Below, piece after piece: positions 1 to 8,173 of a DNA stretch of 64,000 nt (its first letter is position 1; each line of letters begins with the position of its first letter). This stretch comes from Bin5 sp965204525 (GTDB lineage: Bacteria > Chloroflexota > Anaerolineae > Caldilineales > Caldilineaceae): positions 1,426,001-1,490,000 of the forward strand of contig OZ241994.1 in NCBI GenBank assembly GCA_965204525.1, given 5' to 3'. The notes beneath the pieces were generated by a model. It worked only from the letters and a program-made list of their open reading frames with translations, was not told the origin of the DNA and searched no databases. A program made the position numbers and the translations under genes.

Positions 1-279
1 GTAATAGAGGTCAAACAGGCGGCCTTCTTCGGTGCGCACGCGGTAGTAGACCCTGCCCTGTCCCCAGGATCCCTGGGTACGGCCGCTGCGGACGAAGTAC
101 GGGGGCCGCCCGCCCTGTGTGCGAATCTCCGGTTTTCCGTAGCGATGCCAATTCGCAAGCATCTCGACAACCGAATGTGTTTTTCCTTGCCAGCTGAATG
201 TGTCCGGAACAGGCGGCTTTTTCTCCAGCGAGAAGCCGGGGGGCAGATTCACTGAAATCTCGCGGCCGATGAATTGCAT
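1..279 (-). CDS. DUF6504-like small protein (3' end outside window)
   Basis: Reading from ATG at 279 down to base 1 stays open for 93 codons. The protein starts MQFIGREISV, and a central stretch (FSWQGKTHSVVEML, then YYRVRTEEGRLFDLYY) resembles the DUF6504 family of short cytoplasmic proteins, which share an N-terminal strand, a W-x-G-x-x-Y/H core and a YYRVRT..G...L end. A good ribosome site (GAGGTGA) lies a few bases before the ATG. Function is unknown for the family. It is the first gene seen upstream of the MFS gene, on the same strand. The C-terminus is cut by the window edge. Confidence 0.7.
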   Translation of the reverse strand, partial: MQFIGREISVNLPPGFSLEKKPPVPDTFSWQGKTHSVVEMLANWHRYGKPEIRTQGGRPPYFVRSGRTQGSWGQGRVYYRVRTEEGRLFDLYY

Positions 280-330
280 CTATTCACCTCTGTACAGCGG
301 CGCAATCTGCGGGCAGCTTACTCACAGACC

Positions 331-1671
331 TCAAGACACCGGTGCCTGCTGCTTGCCGTAGCGGGCGTCGAGCATGACCAGGTACAAGAGAGTCAGCACG
401 ACCAGCAGCGCGGCGATCCCGTAGACCATCGCGAATCCCCAGGACGCAACCAGCGAGAACGCAAACAGCGGGCCCACCGCGGAGCCCAGGTCGGAAGCGG
501 TTGCATAGGTAGCAACGAACATCTGGGGATGGTGAGTGACCAGGGCGGCTTGATTTGCGTATGCGTCCAGAACTACGTTCACTCCGGTGCTGACGATCAG
601 GACGGCAAGCAAGGCGACGAAAGACATGTTATTCTGAACAGTCAGCATCAGAGTCAGCCCGAGACAGAGCAGAAAGACCAGCACGAGGCTCAATCGAATC
701 CGCCCAACCAGGTCTGCCAGTGCGCCCATCGCGGCACCGAGAAACAGGTCGGAAAACCAGCGGGTCCCAAGCACGATTCCGGCTAGCGCGCCAACCTGAA
801 GGCCCAGCAGAAATCCGCCAGTGAAGCTTTCGAAGCGGTCCGCCAGGAAGACGGAAGCCGTGGCAACAAGGATGGAGTTCAGCAGCAGCTTGAAGAACCC
901 TACCAGGAGCACCGATCGTTGCAGTGGATCGGACAGGGCCTCAATCCAGCCGCCAAGGATCTCGTGATCGCTGCGCTGTGATTTCCGGTCGCTCTTTGTG
1001 TTGCTCGCAACGGATCCTGAGCCCGAACCCGTCTGCTCGTTCTCTTGCCTGGGAGATGCGCTGGCGGGCCAGGACAGGCCGAATGCGATTGGGATGGCGA
1101 CCGCTGACAGGCCCGCGATTATCCAGACCGTGGTCTGAAAGCCGAAATGGTCAAAGAGAAAACCTCCAATCAAGGCGCTGACTGCGCTTCCGCCGCGTAC
1201 AACCCCCCACATCACGCCCATCAGCCGGCCAGCATCGGCTCGGTCGCCCGTCCAGATAGATTGAAAGGTTCCCTGTCGAAGTCCGGACCAGGCGACCCCC
1301 CACCCTATGCGAGCCGCGAGGAACAGGAGGAAGCCGACCTCAAGGCCGTAAAGGGCCGTCGTCAGCACCCCAAGAATTGCTGAAAAGACAAACGCCCGGT
1401 ATGGGCCGAAACGGGCAAAAACTGCTCCCAGCCACGAATTGGAGAAGAGACGGATAAGGCGATTGGCGCTTAAAAGGAGGCCGACCTGCTGGGGCGAAAG
1501 TACCAGTTGTCGCGCCGCGAGAGGAAGAATTGCATAGAGCAGTGAATCGCCCATGATAGCAAAGGCGACCGCCCCCGAAACCACGAGCACCAGGGCAAAT
1601 GGGGACGAAAGGCGTGAAGGCCGCTCCACAGACGACGGGTCAGGCTGCGGTTTCAAGTCAGTTCGGGACAT
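331..1671 (-). CDS. MFS transporter
   Basis: A 446-residue polytopic membrane protein with about 12 hydrophobic segments in two halves, separated by a polar, Ser/Gly/Lys-rich loop at about residues 205-240. This is the major facilitator superfamily layout. The N-terminal ~25 residues are polar and cytoplasmic. After TM1 come the MFS-style segments ARQLVLSPQQVGLLLSANR and RLFSNSWLGAVFARFGPY (a motif-A-like loop between TM2 and TM3). Substrate cannot be told from sequence; drug or metabolite efflux is the usual role of this branch. It lies 51 bp upstream of the DUF6504-like gene and may be co-transcribed with it. Confidence 0.85.
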   Translation of the reverse strand: MSRTDLKPQPDPSSVERPSRLSSPFALVLVVSGAVAFAIMGDSLLYAILPLAARQLVLSPQQVGLLLSANRLIRLFSNSWLGAVFARFGPYRAFVFSAILGVLTTALYGLEVGFLLFLAARIGWGVAWSGLRQGTFQSIWTGDRADAGRLMGVMWGVVRGGSAVSALIGGFLFDHFGFQTTVWIIAGLSAVAIPIAFGLSWPASASPRQENEQTGSGSGSVASNTKSDRKSQRSDHEILGGWIEALSDPLQRSVLLVGFFKLLLNSILVATASVFLADRFESFTGGFLLGLQVGALAGIVLGTRWFSDLFLGAAMGALADLVGRIRLSLVLVFLLCLGLTLMLTVQNNMSFVALLAVLIVSTGVNVVLDAYANQAALVTHHPQMFVATYATASDLGSAVGPLFAFSLVASWGFAMVYGIAALLVVLTLLYLVMLDARYGKQQAPVS

Positions 1672-1868
1672 GGCGGCAGCCGAACTGCAATGGCAGGCGG
1701 CCGCTTACAGTTTTGGCCTCTGTTCTGGCTTGCGAAGGGTTAGCCGATTCGAGCCATTGTAACATACCCGCGTAAGAACAGGTTCACTGCGATTCGAGCG
1801 GCGTTAACGGTCTCGCCCATCGACTCGACTCCTGCCGGTTTGAAGTGGAGGTCTGTGAAAGAAATCTC

Positions 1869-1897
1869 TTGACAGGGCAAGCGTCTACAGCTACTAT
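1869..1897 (+). promoter_or_regulatory. sigma70-type promoter for the aldolase operon
   Basis: TTGACA (1869-1874), a 17-base spacer, then TACTAT (1892-1897). This is the best promoter match in the 360-bp gap between the divergent MFS and aldolase genes and points toward the aldolase, leaving a leader of about 125 nt. The rest of the gap (1672-1868, 1898-2031) shows nothing else recognisable. Confidence 0.65.
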
Positions 1898-2031
1898 CGA
1901 AGTGACGGTTCGTCCCGAACTTACATGGCAACTGCTTCATTTCCTGAATTCGATTCAGGCACTCATTCTGTCTTACTTCAGAAGGACGCGTCCTTGAGCG
2001 TCTCTCCAGTTTTTCAGACGAGGGGGATATT

Positions 2032-2796
2032 GTGATTCCAAATACAGCCAAAGCGAAGATGCAGTCCGGCCAGCCCGCCTTCGGATTCACGCTGGGGATG
2101 GGGTCGGCGCTTAATGCGGAACTTATGAGCCGAAGCGGTATCGACTTTGTGATGATTGACAGGCAGCACGGATCCTGGGGGGAAGACAGCGCCATCGCCG
2201 CGCTTGTGGCCGTCAACGGGAGTTCGGCAGTTCCCATGGCCCGTGTGGCCCGCAACGACTACACCTTCATCGGCAGGCTGCTGGACGAAGGTGTGATGGG
2301 CATGATTGTGCCGATGGTCGATACCGCGGAGCAGGCTCGAACGGCGGCGGATTCCTGCCGCCTTCCTCCGCATGGACGCCGCTCGTGGGGTTGGGGCCGG
2401 GCCAAACTGTACGGGGACGACTATGCTGAGTGGATCAACGAGCAGCTCTTTGTCGCAGTTCAGCTGGAAAGCGTGGAGGCTGTAGAGAATGCGGAAGCGA
2501 TTCTCAGTACGCCGGGCATCGACGCTTGCTGGACCGGGCCGAGCGACCTGTCTCTCTCTTTGGGCTTTCACCCCTCAGAGATGGACGAGCGCGACGAGCA
2601 TGCACGGGCGCTTGAAACGATCCTGACTGCCTGCAAAAACACGGGCAAAATTCCTGGGATTGCAGGGGGCGGCGTGGAAGACGCCCTGCGTAGGGCCGGC
2701 CAGGGCTTTCGGTTTATCACCGCGACCAGCGACGGGGGCCTGTTGAGCGCCGGCGCAGCCAGTGCGGTCGCTCGCCTGGCTGACTTCGCGGCCTAG
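2032..2796 (+). CDS. HpcH/HpaI family aldolase
   Basis: A 254-residue class II (metal-dependent) aldolase of the HpcH/HpaI group, which cleaves or forms 2-keto-3-deoxy or 4-hydroxy-2-oxo acids to pyruvate plus an aldehyde. Family marks: GIDFVMIDRQHGSWG near residue 40 (the usual form is D-x-E-H-G, so the Glu is Gln here), VPMARV, GVMGMIVPMVD near 90, QLESVEAVENAEAI near 145 with the metal-ligand Glu, and GPSDLSLSLG near 170 with the metal-ligand Asp. The start is GTG after GAGGGGG. It heads a same-strand run with the FAD oxidase and the nucleoside phosphorylase. The natural substrate is not evident. Confidence 0.85.
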   Translation: MIPNTAKAKMQSGQPAFGFTLGMGSALNAELMSRSGIDFVMIDRQHGSWGEDSAIAALVAVNGSSAVPMARVARNDYTFIGRLLDEGVMGMIVPMVDTAEQARTAADSCRLPPHGRRSWGWGRAKLYGDDYAEWINEQLFVAVQLESVEAVENAEAILSTPGIDACWTGPSDLSLSLGFHPSEMDERDEHARALETILTACKNTGKIPGIAGGGVEDALRRAGQGFRFITATSDGGLLSAGAASAVARLADFAA

Positions 2797-2917
2797 CCTG
2801 TCTCCCAATTGGTTGCCCGAACTGCCTGGGTGCCTGAAGCTGAACGGGATGGTGTGCCGGAAACAGACCTGTTGAGCCGCGCTTCCTCAGGATAGCTAAA
2901 CGGTTAGGAGTGGAGTG

Positions 2918-4117
2918 ATGTCTTCTTCATCTGATTTTCTTGTCGTCGGCGCCGGTATATTCGGAGTGACGACTGCTTTGTCGCTGCGCAGCCGCGGTTA
3001 CACTGTTACTTTGATCGACCCCGGCCCCCTTCCCTATCCTCTGGCTGCATCTACGGATGTCAGCAAGGTTGTACGCATGGAGTACGGCGGCAACCGCCAG
3101 TACACGCGCATGGCAGTTGGTTCGATCGAAGGTTTCCATCGCTGGAACGAGCTTTTCGGAGAGACGTTGTACCATGAGACCGGCGTCTTGGCGGCCTCAA
3201 AGGGGCCGATGTCGGAAAACGAGTTCGTCAACAGCAGCTTTCAGATGTTGTTGGAGGAGGGACAGAGGCCGGAACGACTGCCCGATGGAGAGATATCGCG
3301 GCGGTTCCCCGCCTGGTCAACCGGAGTCTATACAGACGGCTTCTATAATGCGCGTGGGGGGTACGCGGAAAGCGGGCGGGTCGTGGGCAAGCTGGCAGAA
3401 CGGGCCGCGGCTGTCGGGGTCGAAGTCCGGCCCGGTCAGACTGCGGATCAGCTCTTGCTGGAGGGCGACCGCGTGCAGGGGGTGCGTACGCGTAAGGGCG
3501 CAAAATTCACCTCCGATCATACCGTGATCGCGGCCGGTTCGTGGACGCCCTGGCTGCTGCCTGAACTGCAGTCGGTGATGACGGCGACCGGCCACCCGAT
3601 CTTCCACCTGAAGCCGAAGGATCCTGCGCCGTTTTTTGCGCCTGACTTTGTCGTCTACTTCGGCGACACTGCGCGCACGGGCTGGTACGGGTTCCCGATG
3701 TTGCGTGAAGGCATCGTCAAGGTTTCCCGGCACGGGGTTGGCGTGACGCTTCACCCGGAGCACGATGAGCGTACGGTATATGAGGAGGATTACGCTGAAC
3801 TGCGCATCTTCCTTAAGGACACCTTTCCAGCGCTCCTGGATGCTGAAATCACCTATACACGAAGGTGTTTGTACAATGACACGCTGGACGAGCATTTCTG
3901 GATCGACCACCATCCGGAGAAAGAGGGGCTGAGTGTAGCCACGGGCGGGAGCGGCCACGGGTTCAAGTTCGGGCCGGTGCTCGGTGACCTGATCGCGGAT
4001 GTGGTCGAGGACAAGCCGAATGAATGGGCCGAGCTGTTTCGGTGGCGCGACCTCTCTCCGGACACGACGGGGCAGGAGGCCTCGAGGTACCATGGCGACG
4101 CTGAAGGCGGCGCGTAG
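2918..4117 (+). CDS. FAD-dependent oxidoreductase (DAO / sarcosine oxidase-like)
   Basis: About 399 residues, the size of monomeric sarcosine oxidase-like DAO family flavoproteins. The N-terminus carries the dinucleotide-binding motif VVGAGIFGVTTALSLRSRG with the acidic end LIDPG. A conserved Ser/Arg stretch (STDVSKVVRMEYG) follows near residue 50. The C-terminus has GGSGHGFKFGPVLGDLIADV, which closes the FAD site in this family. Start chosen as ATG 2918, 7 nt after AGGAG; GTG 2915 is also in frame but too close. The likely reaction is oxidation of a secondary or N-methyl amine or an amino acid. Third-party context (aldolase, PNP) suggests catabolism of a small metabolite but does not identify it. 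Confidence 0.85.
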   Translation: MSSSSDFLVVGAGIFGVTTALSLRSRGYTVTLIDPGPLPYPLAASTDVSKVVRMEYGGNRQYTRMAVGSIEGFHRWNELFGETLYHETGVLAASKGPMSENEFVNSSFQMLLEEGQRPERLPDGEISRRFPAWSTGVYTDGFYNARGGYAESGRVVGKLAERAAAVGVEVRPGQTADQLLLEGDRVQGVRTRKGAKFTSDHTVIAAGSWTPWLLPELQSVMTATGHPIFHLKPKDPAPFFAPDFVVYFGDTARTGWYGFPMLREGIVKVSRHGVGVTLHPEHDERTVYEEDYAELRIFLKDTFPALLDAEITYTRRCLYNDTLDEHFWIDHHPEKEGLSVATGGSGHGFKFGPVLGDLIADVVEDKPNEWAELFRWRDLSPDTTGQEASRYHGDAEGGA

Positions 4118-4177
4118 GCAGTGCAAGTGGGCGCCTTCAGCGCACGAGCAGGGACTGGATGGCACAGAGGTAACCCG

Positions 4178-5041
4178 ATGACTGAGAAGTTTGGTCTGGA
4201 AGAATATGACCGCGCGGCGGAGTTGGTACGCGAACGGGTCGAGCGAAGGGGATTGCAGTTGGTCGAAGGCCGCCTGATCGGGCTGGTGCTCGGCAGCGGG
4301 CTGAACTCTTTGGCAGAGGCGGTGGAGGAGGCAGTAGAAGTCCCTTACGAGGAGATCCCTTACTTCCCCGCCAGCACGGCGCCCGGGCACGCAGGGCGGC
4401 TCGTCGTGGGCCGACTTGCCGGTCAGACGGTGGTGGCGATGCAGGGGCGCTTCCACTTCTATGAGGGCTATTCGGCCGAGGAGATTACCTTTCCCATCAG
4501 GGTAATGAAGCGACTTGGCGTGGGTAAGTTGATCCTGACCAACGCAGCCGGTGGAGTAAATCCCGGCTTTCGTGCGGGCGACCTCATGCTTATCGTGGAC
4601 CACCTGAACTTCGTTGGCATGGCGGGTCAGAATCCTCTGGTAGGTCCGAACGCCTCTGCGTTCGGCACGCGTTTTCCGTCGCTGACGCAAACGTACGCGC
4701 GGTCTCTGCGCAGGGCGGCGCTGGCATCGGCGCAGGAATTGGGGATCACGCTGCGCCAGGGCGTGTACGCCTTTCTCGCCGGTCCAAACTTTGAGACGCC
4801 GGCGGAGGTTCGTTATCTGCGCCTGGTGGGAGCCGACGCGGTGGGTATGAGCACCGTACCGGAGGCGCTGGTGGCGGTTCACGCCGGGATCGGGGTCCTG
4901 GGCATCAGCACGATCACCAATGTGGCGGTCGATCAGCTGGATTCGGACAAGGAGACCAGCGCAGAAGAGGTAATGGAAACGGGCAAAGTCGTTGTGCCGC
5001 AGTTGACGGCATTGTTGGAGGCAGTTTTGGGGCGGTTGTAG
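4178..5041 (+). CDS. punA: Purine-nucleoside phosphorylase
   Basis: A 287-residue trimeric-type (class II) purine nucleoside phosphorylase, which splits inosine/guanosine with phosphate to a free base and ribose-1-phosphate in purine salvage. Family marks: GLVLGSGLNSLAEAV (phosphate loop Ser), PGHAGRLVVGRLAG, QGRFHFYEGYS (active-site His/Tyr), TNAAGGVNPGF, FLAGPNFETPAEVRYLR (base-binding Glu) and GMSTVPEALVAVHAG. ATG 4178 is preferred because AGAGG sits 7 nt upstream; an in-frame extension back to 4121 would add an unconserved N-terminus. It is the last gene of the run starting at 2032. A GC-rich hairpin (about 5064-5095) follows but has no clear T-run. Confidence 0.9.
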   Translation: MTEKFGLEEYDRAAELVRERVERRGLQLVEGRLIGLVLGSGLNSLAEAVEEAVEVPYEEIPYFPASTAPGHAGRLVVGRLAGQTVVAMQGRFHFYEGYSAEEITFPIRVMKRLGVGKLILTNAAGGVNPGFRAGDLMLIVDHLNFVGMAGQNPLVGPNASAFGTRFPSLTQTYARSLRRAALASAQELGITLRQGVYAFLAGPNFETPAEVRYLRLVGADAVGMSTVPEALVAVHAGIGVLGISTITNVAVDQLDSDKETSAEEVMETGKVVVPQLTALLEAVLGRL

Positions 5042-5161
5042 CCCGACGAGGATACAATAGAAATGGCGGGGGCCTGAGAATGGGGCTCCCGCCGTTGTGG
5101 AATGGCACTTTTCTGGTCTCTTGTTTTCAGGGTATCGGGCTAACCGGGCACGAATCAGTTC

Positions 5162-6220
5162 TCAATCGGAACTGACTTCCGACTTCTCCTCTTCCTGCGC
5201 GGCGTCTTGAATCTTCAGATTGGCGTCCTCGGGACGCTCCTCCCGCATCGCTTTCATAAACTCGATGTGAGCGGGCTGCCGCACAAAGCCGAGCCGGTTG
5301 TTGATTCCCAGCATTGCCTGGTTGTTGGTCTCGTTCCAGGTTCGGATTTCGCTGAAACCCTTTTGCAGCGCGAATTCCACGGAACGGATTTTCAATGCCA
5401 TCGCAATGCCGCGCTTTCGGTGGGATCTCGTCACACCGGTAAGGCCAACATAGAGCAGTTTGGCGTTTGCCTGGCTCGTCCACAAATTGGTCATTCCCAC
5501 GTATTCGCCATTGTCGATTGCGACGTACCAGGCATCCGGCAGCAGATTCGTTCGCTCCCACACCTTCTGAAACTCCTCAAAAGGCACCTTGGAGGGGGGT
5601 TCCGGGCTGGGGACGTCGCGGTCGATAAGCCACTCCAGCTCGTATAGCTTTCGATCCCGGTTCGGGTCGGACGCCAGTTCGGCGACGGTCTTGATCTCTA
5701 TCCCCTGCTCGGCCACCTGCCGGGGATATCGACTCCACTCGTCAAGGTCGAGGCTCGCCGGGTCCAGACGGGACTCCCAGTCCCGCATACATTCGTTGAA
5801 GCCGAGTTTCCGGGCAAATCGAATGCCGTCTTCGTAGTCTTCACGGGTGTGGGCCAGAAGGCGCAATGGGTCGAACTGCCGGATCTCCTGGCAGAGGCGC
5901 TCCCACAGGGCGGTTCCGACGCCGCGCTTGCGAAACGCCGGCAATACGTCTACGCCTACGAACAGCTTGCCAGGATGGTTCAGCCACAGAGACTGGCCGT
6001 AACTGGCAAAGCCGACAGGCGTTTCATCGATTTCGGCGAAGAATCTGCCTCTCTTGACCAGTTTCGAGCGCTTCTCATCGGACTCTTGCCACTCTTCCGC
6101 TGTATCGGGATATTCCGGCCAGACAGTGTTCACGATTTCGACCGCCTGCCGGTAGTCGCGGTCGTTATTCTCAAAGGGGCGAATTGTAATCAAGGCTCTT
6201 GCTCCATTTTGAAAGTTCAT
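5162..6220 (-). CDS. Double-GNAT N-acetyltransferase
   Basis: 352 residues with two GNAT folds in tandem, as in mycothiol synthase-like and some resistance acetyltransferases. Each half has an acetyl-CoA loop: VLPAFRKRGVGTALW near residue 92 and VTRSHRKRGIAMALK near residue 270. The half-ends GFNECMRDWES and LGFVRQPAHIEFMKA are typical GNAT C-termini. The tail (about 330-352) is acidic and charged. Substrate unknown. It lies about 80 bp downstream of an intrinsic terminator and a 23-codon ORF on the same strand, so expression may depend on read-through. Confidence 0.85.
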   Translation of the reverse strand: MNFQNGARALITIRPFENNDRDYRQAVEIVNTVWPEYPDTAEEWQESDEKRSKLVKRGRFFAEIDETPVGFASYGQSLWLNHPGKLFVGVDVLPAFRKRGVGTALWERLCQEIRQFDPLRLLAHTREDYEDGIRFARKLGFNECMRDWESRLDPASLDLDEWSRYPRQVAEQGIEIKTVAELASDPNRDRKLYELEWLIDRDVPSPEPPSKVPFEEFQKVWERTNLLPDAWYVAIDNGEYVGMTNLWTSQANAKLLYVGLTGVTRSHRKRGIAMALKIRSVEFALQKGFSEIRTWNETNNQAMLGINNRLGFVRQPAHIEFMKAMREERPEDANLKIQDAAQEEEKSEVSSD

Positions 6221-6302
6221 CGGATTTCCGGGGATTGAAGTCGACGAAACTGTTGATTTTGCGCCTCCTTTCTTATGTGAGGTCTTCGACTTCTTTGGCC
6301 AA

Positions 6303-6343
6303 CAAAAAAACCGTGGAGCGGTCGAAACCCGCGTCCACGGTTT
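6303..6343 (-). terminator. Intrinsic terminator / attenuator before the GNAT gene
   Basis: On the minus strand CCGTGGA and TCCACGG form the outer stem, with inner CGCGG/CCGC pairing, followed directly by a run of seven T. It stands 22 nt after the stop of the 23-codon ORF and about 80 nt before the GNAT start. The 5' arm contains GGACGCG, complementary to CGCGTCC inside the small ORF (plus positions 6395-6401), so an alternative pairing that breaks the terminator is possible. Confidence 0.8.
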
Positions 6344-6364
6344 GGAGAACAGTTCAGGGCTGAC

Positions 6365-6436
6365 TCAACAGCCGGGCGCAGAACTCCTCACGAAGGACGC
6401 GTAAACACCAGATTTGACAGACAGTTCAATTCGCAT
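6365..6436 (-). CDS. 23-aa leader-like peptide ahead of GNAT gene
   Basis: Too short for usual gene calling, but well supported. ATG at 6436 has a strong ribosome site (AAAGGAG, about 8 nt upstream), and a TTGACT-17-TAACCT promoter lies 65 bp before it. The peptide is MRIELSVKSGVYASFVRSSA followed by PGC, then TGA. No family recognised. Ending the transcript in a strong terminator fits either a stand-alone small peptide gene or a ribosome-sensing leader for the acetyltransferase. There are no transmembrane segments and a single terminal Cys. Confidence 0.6.
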   Translation of the reverse strand: MRIELSVKSGVYASFVRSSAPGC

Positions 6437-6500
6437 GGTGTTCGCTCCTTTCTGTGTGCGTTTGCGTTGCGTACCGATTTCGTGCCAAGACACGAGGCAT

Positions 6501-6529
6501 AGGTTAGCACGGAACGTAAACAGAGTCAA
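6501..6529 (-). promoter_or_regulatory. sigma70-type promoter for the 23-aa peptide
   Basis: On the minus strand TTGACT (6529-6524), 17-base spacer, TAACCT (6506-6501). The predicted leader before the peptide ATG is about 60 nt. Confidence 0.6.
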
Positions 6530-6550
6530 GAGTTGGGGTCGCGGCGCGGT

Positions 6551-7213
6551 TCAGACGGTCAGAAGGGGGGACGGGTCGTCCGGGGCGATGGACTGGGCGC
6601 CGAGGGCGATGAGGTGGGCGTTGTGGGGGGAGGGAAGGGTGTGGACGGGCTTGGCGGCGGCGAGAGCCTGGCGGCAGAGCGTTTCGGTTTTGCCGCCCTG
6701 CGCGGCGTGGAGGATGAATATACTGTGGGCAAGGGCGGCGACGCAGGCGTTGCGGCGGGCCGCGGTGGCGGCGGTGGGACGGCGGAGGCTGTCAGGAAAG
6801 GTGGAGAGGAGCAGGAGGCGGCCGGCGGCGAGGGGATCGCGCCAGGGGCGAGGGAGGCGCATATTGGCGAGGCCGCGGGCGGGGCAGACTATGACCGATG
6901 GCGGCGGGGACTCGGCATGGCCGGGCTGGCGTGCGGGCTGGCGCAGCAGGAGTTCGAGGAACTCTTTTTCGATGGGGGACTGGAAGCCGCCGATGAGAGT
7001 GACAGGGTGGGCGCGCAGGGCGCGGGCGAGGTCGTAGCTCTTGATGATGAGGTCGCCGGGGCATTGGACTGAGCAGAAGAGGGCGACGGGTTTGCGGTCG
7101 AGGAGGGCGGGGTCGCCGAGGAGGGAGATGGGCGTTTCGGCGGTGTGGTCGATGCAAGGACGCAGGGCAGGGGGGATGCCGGGCGTGTCGGGTTGATAGC
7201 GCGTGATCTGCAC
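6551..7213 (-). CDS. DprA/Smf-like DNA-processing family protein
   Basis: 220 residues of the Rossmann-like DprA fold only. Marks: ALFCSVQCPGDLIIKSYDLA near residue 44, VTLIGGFQSPIEKEFLELLL near 70, VIVCPARGLANMRLP near 105, RLLLLSTFPD near 130, RRNACVAALAHSIFILHAA near 152 and GGKTETLCRQALAAAKPVHT near 175. True DprA (about 290-370 aa) loads RecA on single-stranded DNA during transformation. This shorter type lacks the extra SAM/WH domains and belongs to the wider SMF/LOG-like group, some of which are linked to defence. The reverse strand is very G-rich, hence the overlapping long shadow frames. Confidence 0.75.
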   Translation of the reverse strand: MQITRYQPDTPGIPPALRPCIDHTAETPISLLGDPALLDRKPVALFCSVQCPGDLIIKSYDLARALRAHPVTLIGGFQSPIEKEFLELLLRQPARQPGHAESPPPSVIVCPARGLANMRLPRPWRDPLAAGRLLLLSTFPDSLRRPTAATAARRNACVAALAHSIFILHAAQGGKTETLCRQALAAAKPVHTLPSPHNAHLIALGAQSIAPDDPSPLLTV

Positions 7214-7436
7214 GAATTCAGGTCCGGGGTAGGAGATGAGCGGTCATATGGTTACGGATTACGAATGGGGTCCATAAAGCTATTCTATAGCGAAATTAGC
7301 GATCTTATAAAAGTCACATAAACTACCTAACTTTATTCAAATTCAACCGCAAACCGTGTTGCATAGAGGAACGGGCCCAAAAAGGCTGATGCTTTGGCTT
7401 GTCCGGTACGAAGCGACATGAGCCGTCACGGAACTG

Positions 7437-7777
7437 TGAGCTTGGCCCCAAGAACTGATCCACAAGTAAGGTGTATATTTGAGCGAACTGCCCAGCCTGT
7501 GGAGGGGCAGCACGATGGTCAAGAAACGGCGGCGACACACGGCGGCCTTCAAGTTCCGGGCTGCGCTGGGGGCGCTTAAAGGCAGCAAGACGGTTCGCCA
7601 GTGATCGAGTGAACACATTGTTCATGCCAACCTGATAAGAGTTTGGAAACGGCAACTGCAAGAAGACGGGCAAAGAGTCCAGGCGTCGAACGGCGTTATG
7701 CGCCCTGATCAGCCCTGACCGCATCCGCCTGGATGCACCTTATTTTTCCCGTTTCGTGGTCTAGCGATTGGGGCCAA
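7437..7777 (+). mobile_element. MITE-like deletion derivative of the IS3 element (copy 1)
   Basis: About 340 bp. The left end TGAGCTTGGCCCC and the start of orfA (positions 7513 on, encoding the MVKKRRRHTAAFKFR-like start) match the full IS3 copy at 13686-14947. After about 170 bp of orfA, sequence jumps to the last ~90 bp of the IS and its right end (GATTGGGGCCAACCA). The orfA part has an in-frame TGA and cannot encode transposase. The same internal junction (…AAGACGGGC|AAAGAGTCC…) is in the copy at 8807-9146. Confidence 0.75.
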
Positions 7778-8080
7778 CCATACCCATTCCCGCCAATAGC
7801 CCCGACTTCACCTCAAGAATAGAGTGTGGTAGACTGCGTATCCTATCGGGGATGCTCCCAATTTTTCGGGCTCGGTTTTCATATACATTTAGCCTCCGCA
7901 GAGGAGACCACCCATGGCTATCAAACGGTTGAGATTTTCGAGTCACCGAAGCATGGAGGTCCCGTGAGAGGGGAAACAAACCAGAAGTCCAGTACAGCAC
8001 TTGGACCACATCCCCGTCCCTGCGCACCTGCAATTCTGAGTCGCAGACTTTACGCCAAAACAACGAAGCAACGACTATCC
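7778..8080. other. Gene-free stretch between MITE copy 1 and hicBA
   Basis: Short open frames exist on both strands but none has a credible ribosome site with conserved-looking sequence. A 17-codon ORF at about 7915 after GAGGAGACC is the only one with a Shine-Dalgarno-like start, and it is unsupported otherwise. Nothing else recognised. Confidence 0.4.
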
Positions 8081-8147
8081 GAAACAGCGACTTAAACGAA
8101 ACAGCGACTTAAACGAAACAGCGACTTAAACGAAACAGCGACAAAAC
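8081..8147 (+). repeat. 17-bp tandem repeat, four units
   Basis: The unit GAAACAGCGACTTAAAC is repeated exactly at 8081, 8098 and 8115, with a degenerate fourth unit at 8132-8147. It ends about 25 bp before the hicB start and so lies in the likely promoter or leader of the hicBA operon. It is a direct repeat without spacers and is not a CRISPR. Confidence 0.85.
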
Positions 8148-8173
8148 GAAACAACAGCAAGGAAGTGAATGGT

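Noticed and set aside
3317..4882. 521-codon minus frame across the FAD oxidase and PNP genes
   Set aside because: His/Arg-rich antisense artefact spanning two real genes and their gap.
5064..5095. Intrinsic terminator after the PNP gene
   Set aside because: GC-rich hairpin present but no T-run on either side; left only as a comment.
6414..7072. Long plus-strand frames over the DprA-like gene
   Set aside because: Very Gly/Arg-rich antisense translations; the minus-strand frame has clear DprA-fold motifs.
7761..8063. 100-codon minus ORF
   Set aside because: Starts in unassigned DNA and runs into the MITE end; no ribosome site or family.
8081..8147. CRISPR array
   Set aside because: Units are 17 bp, directly abutting and without spacers; simple tandem repeat.
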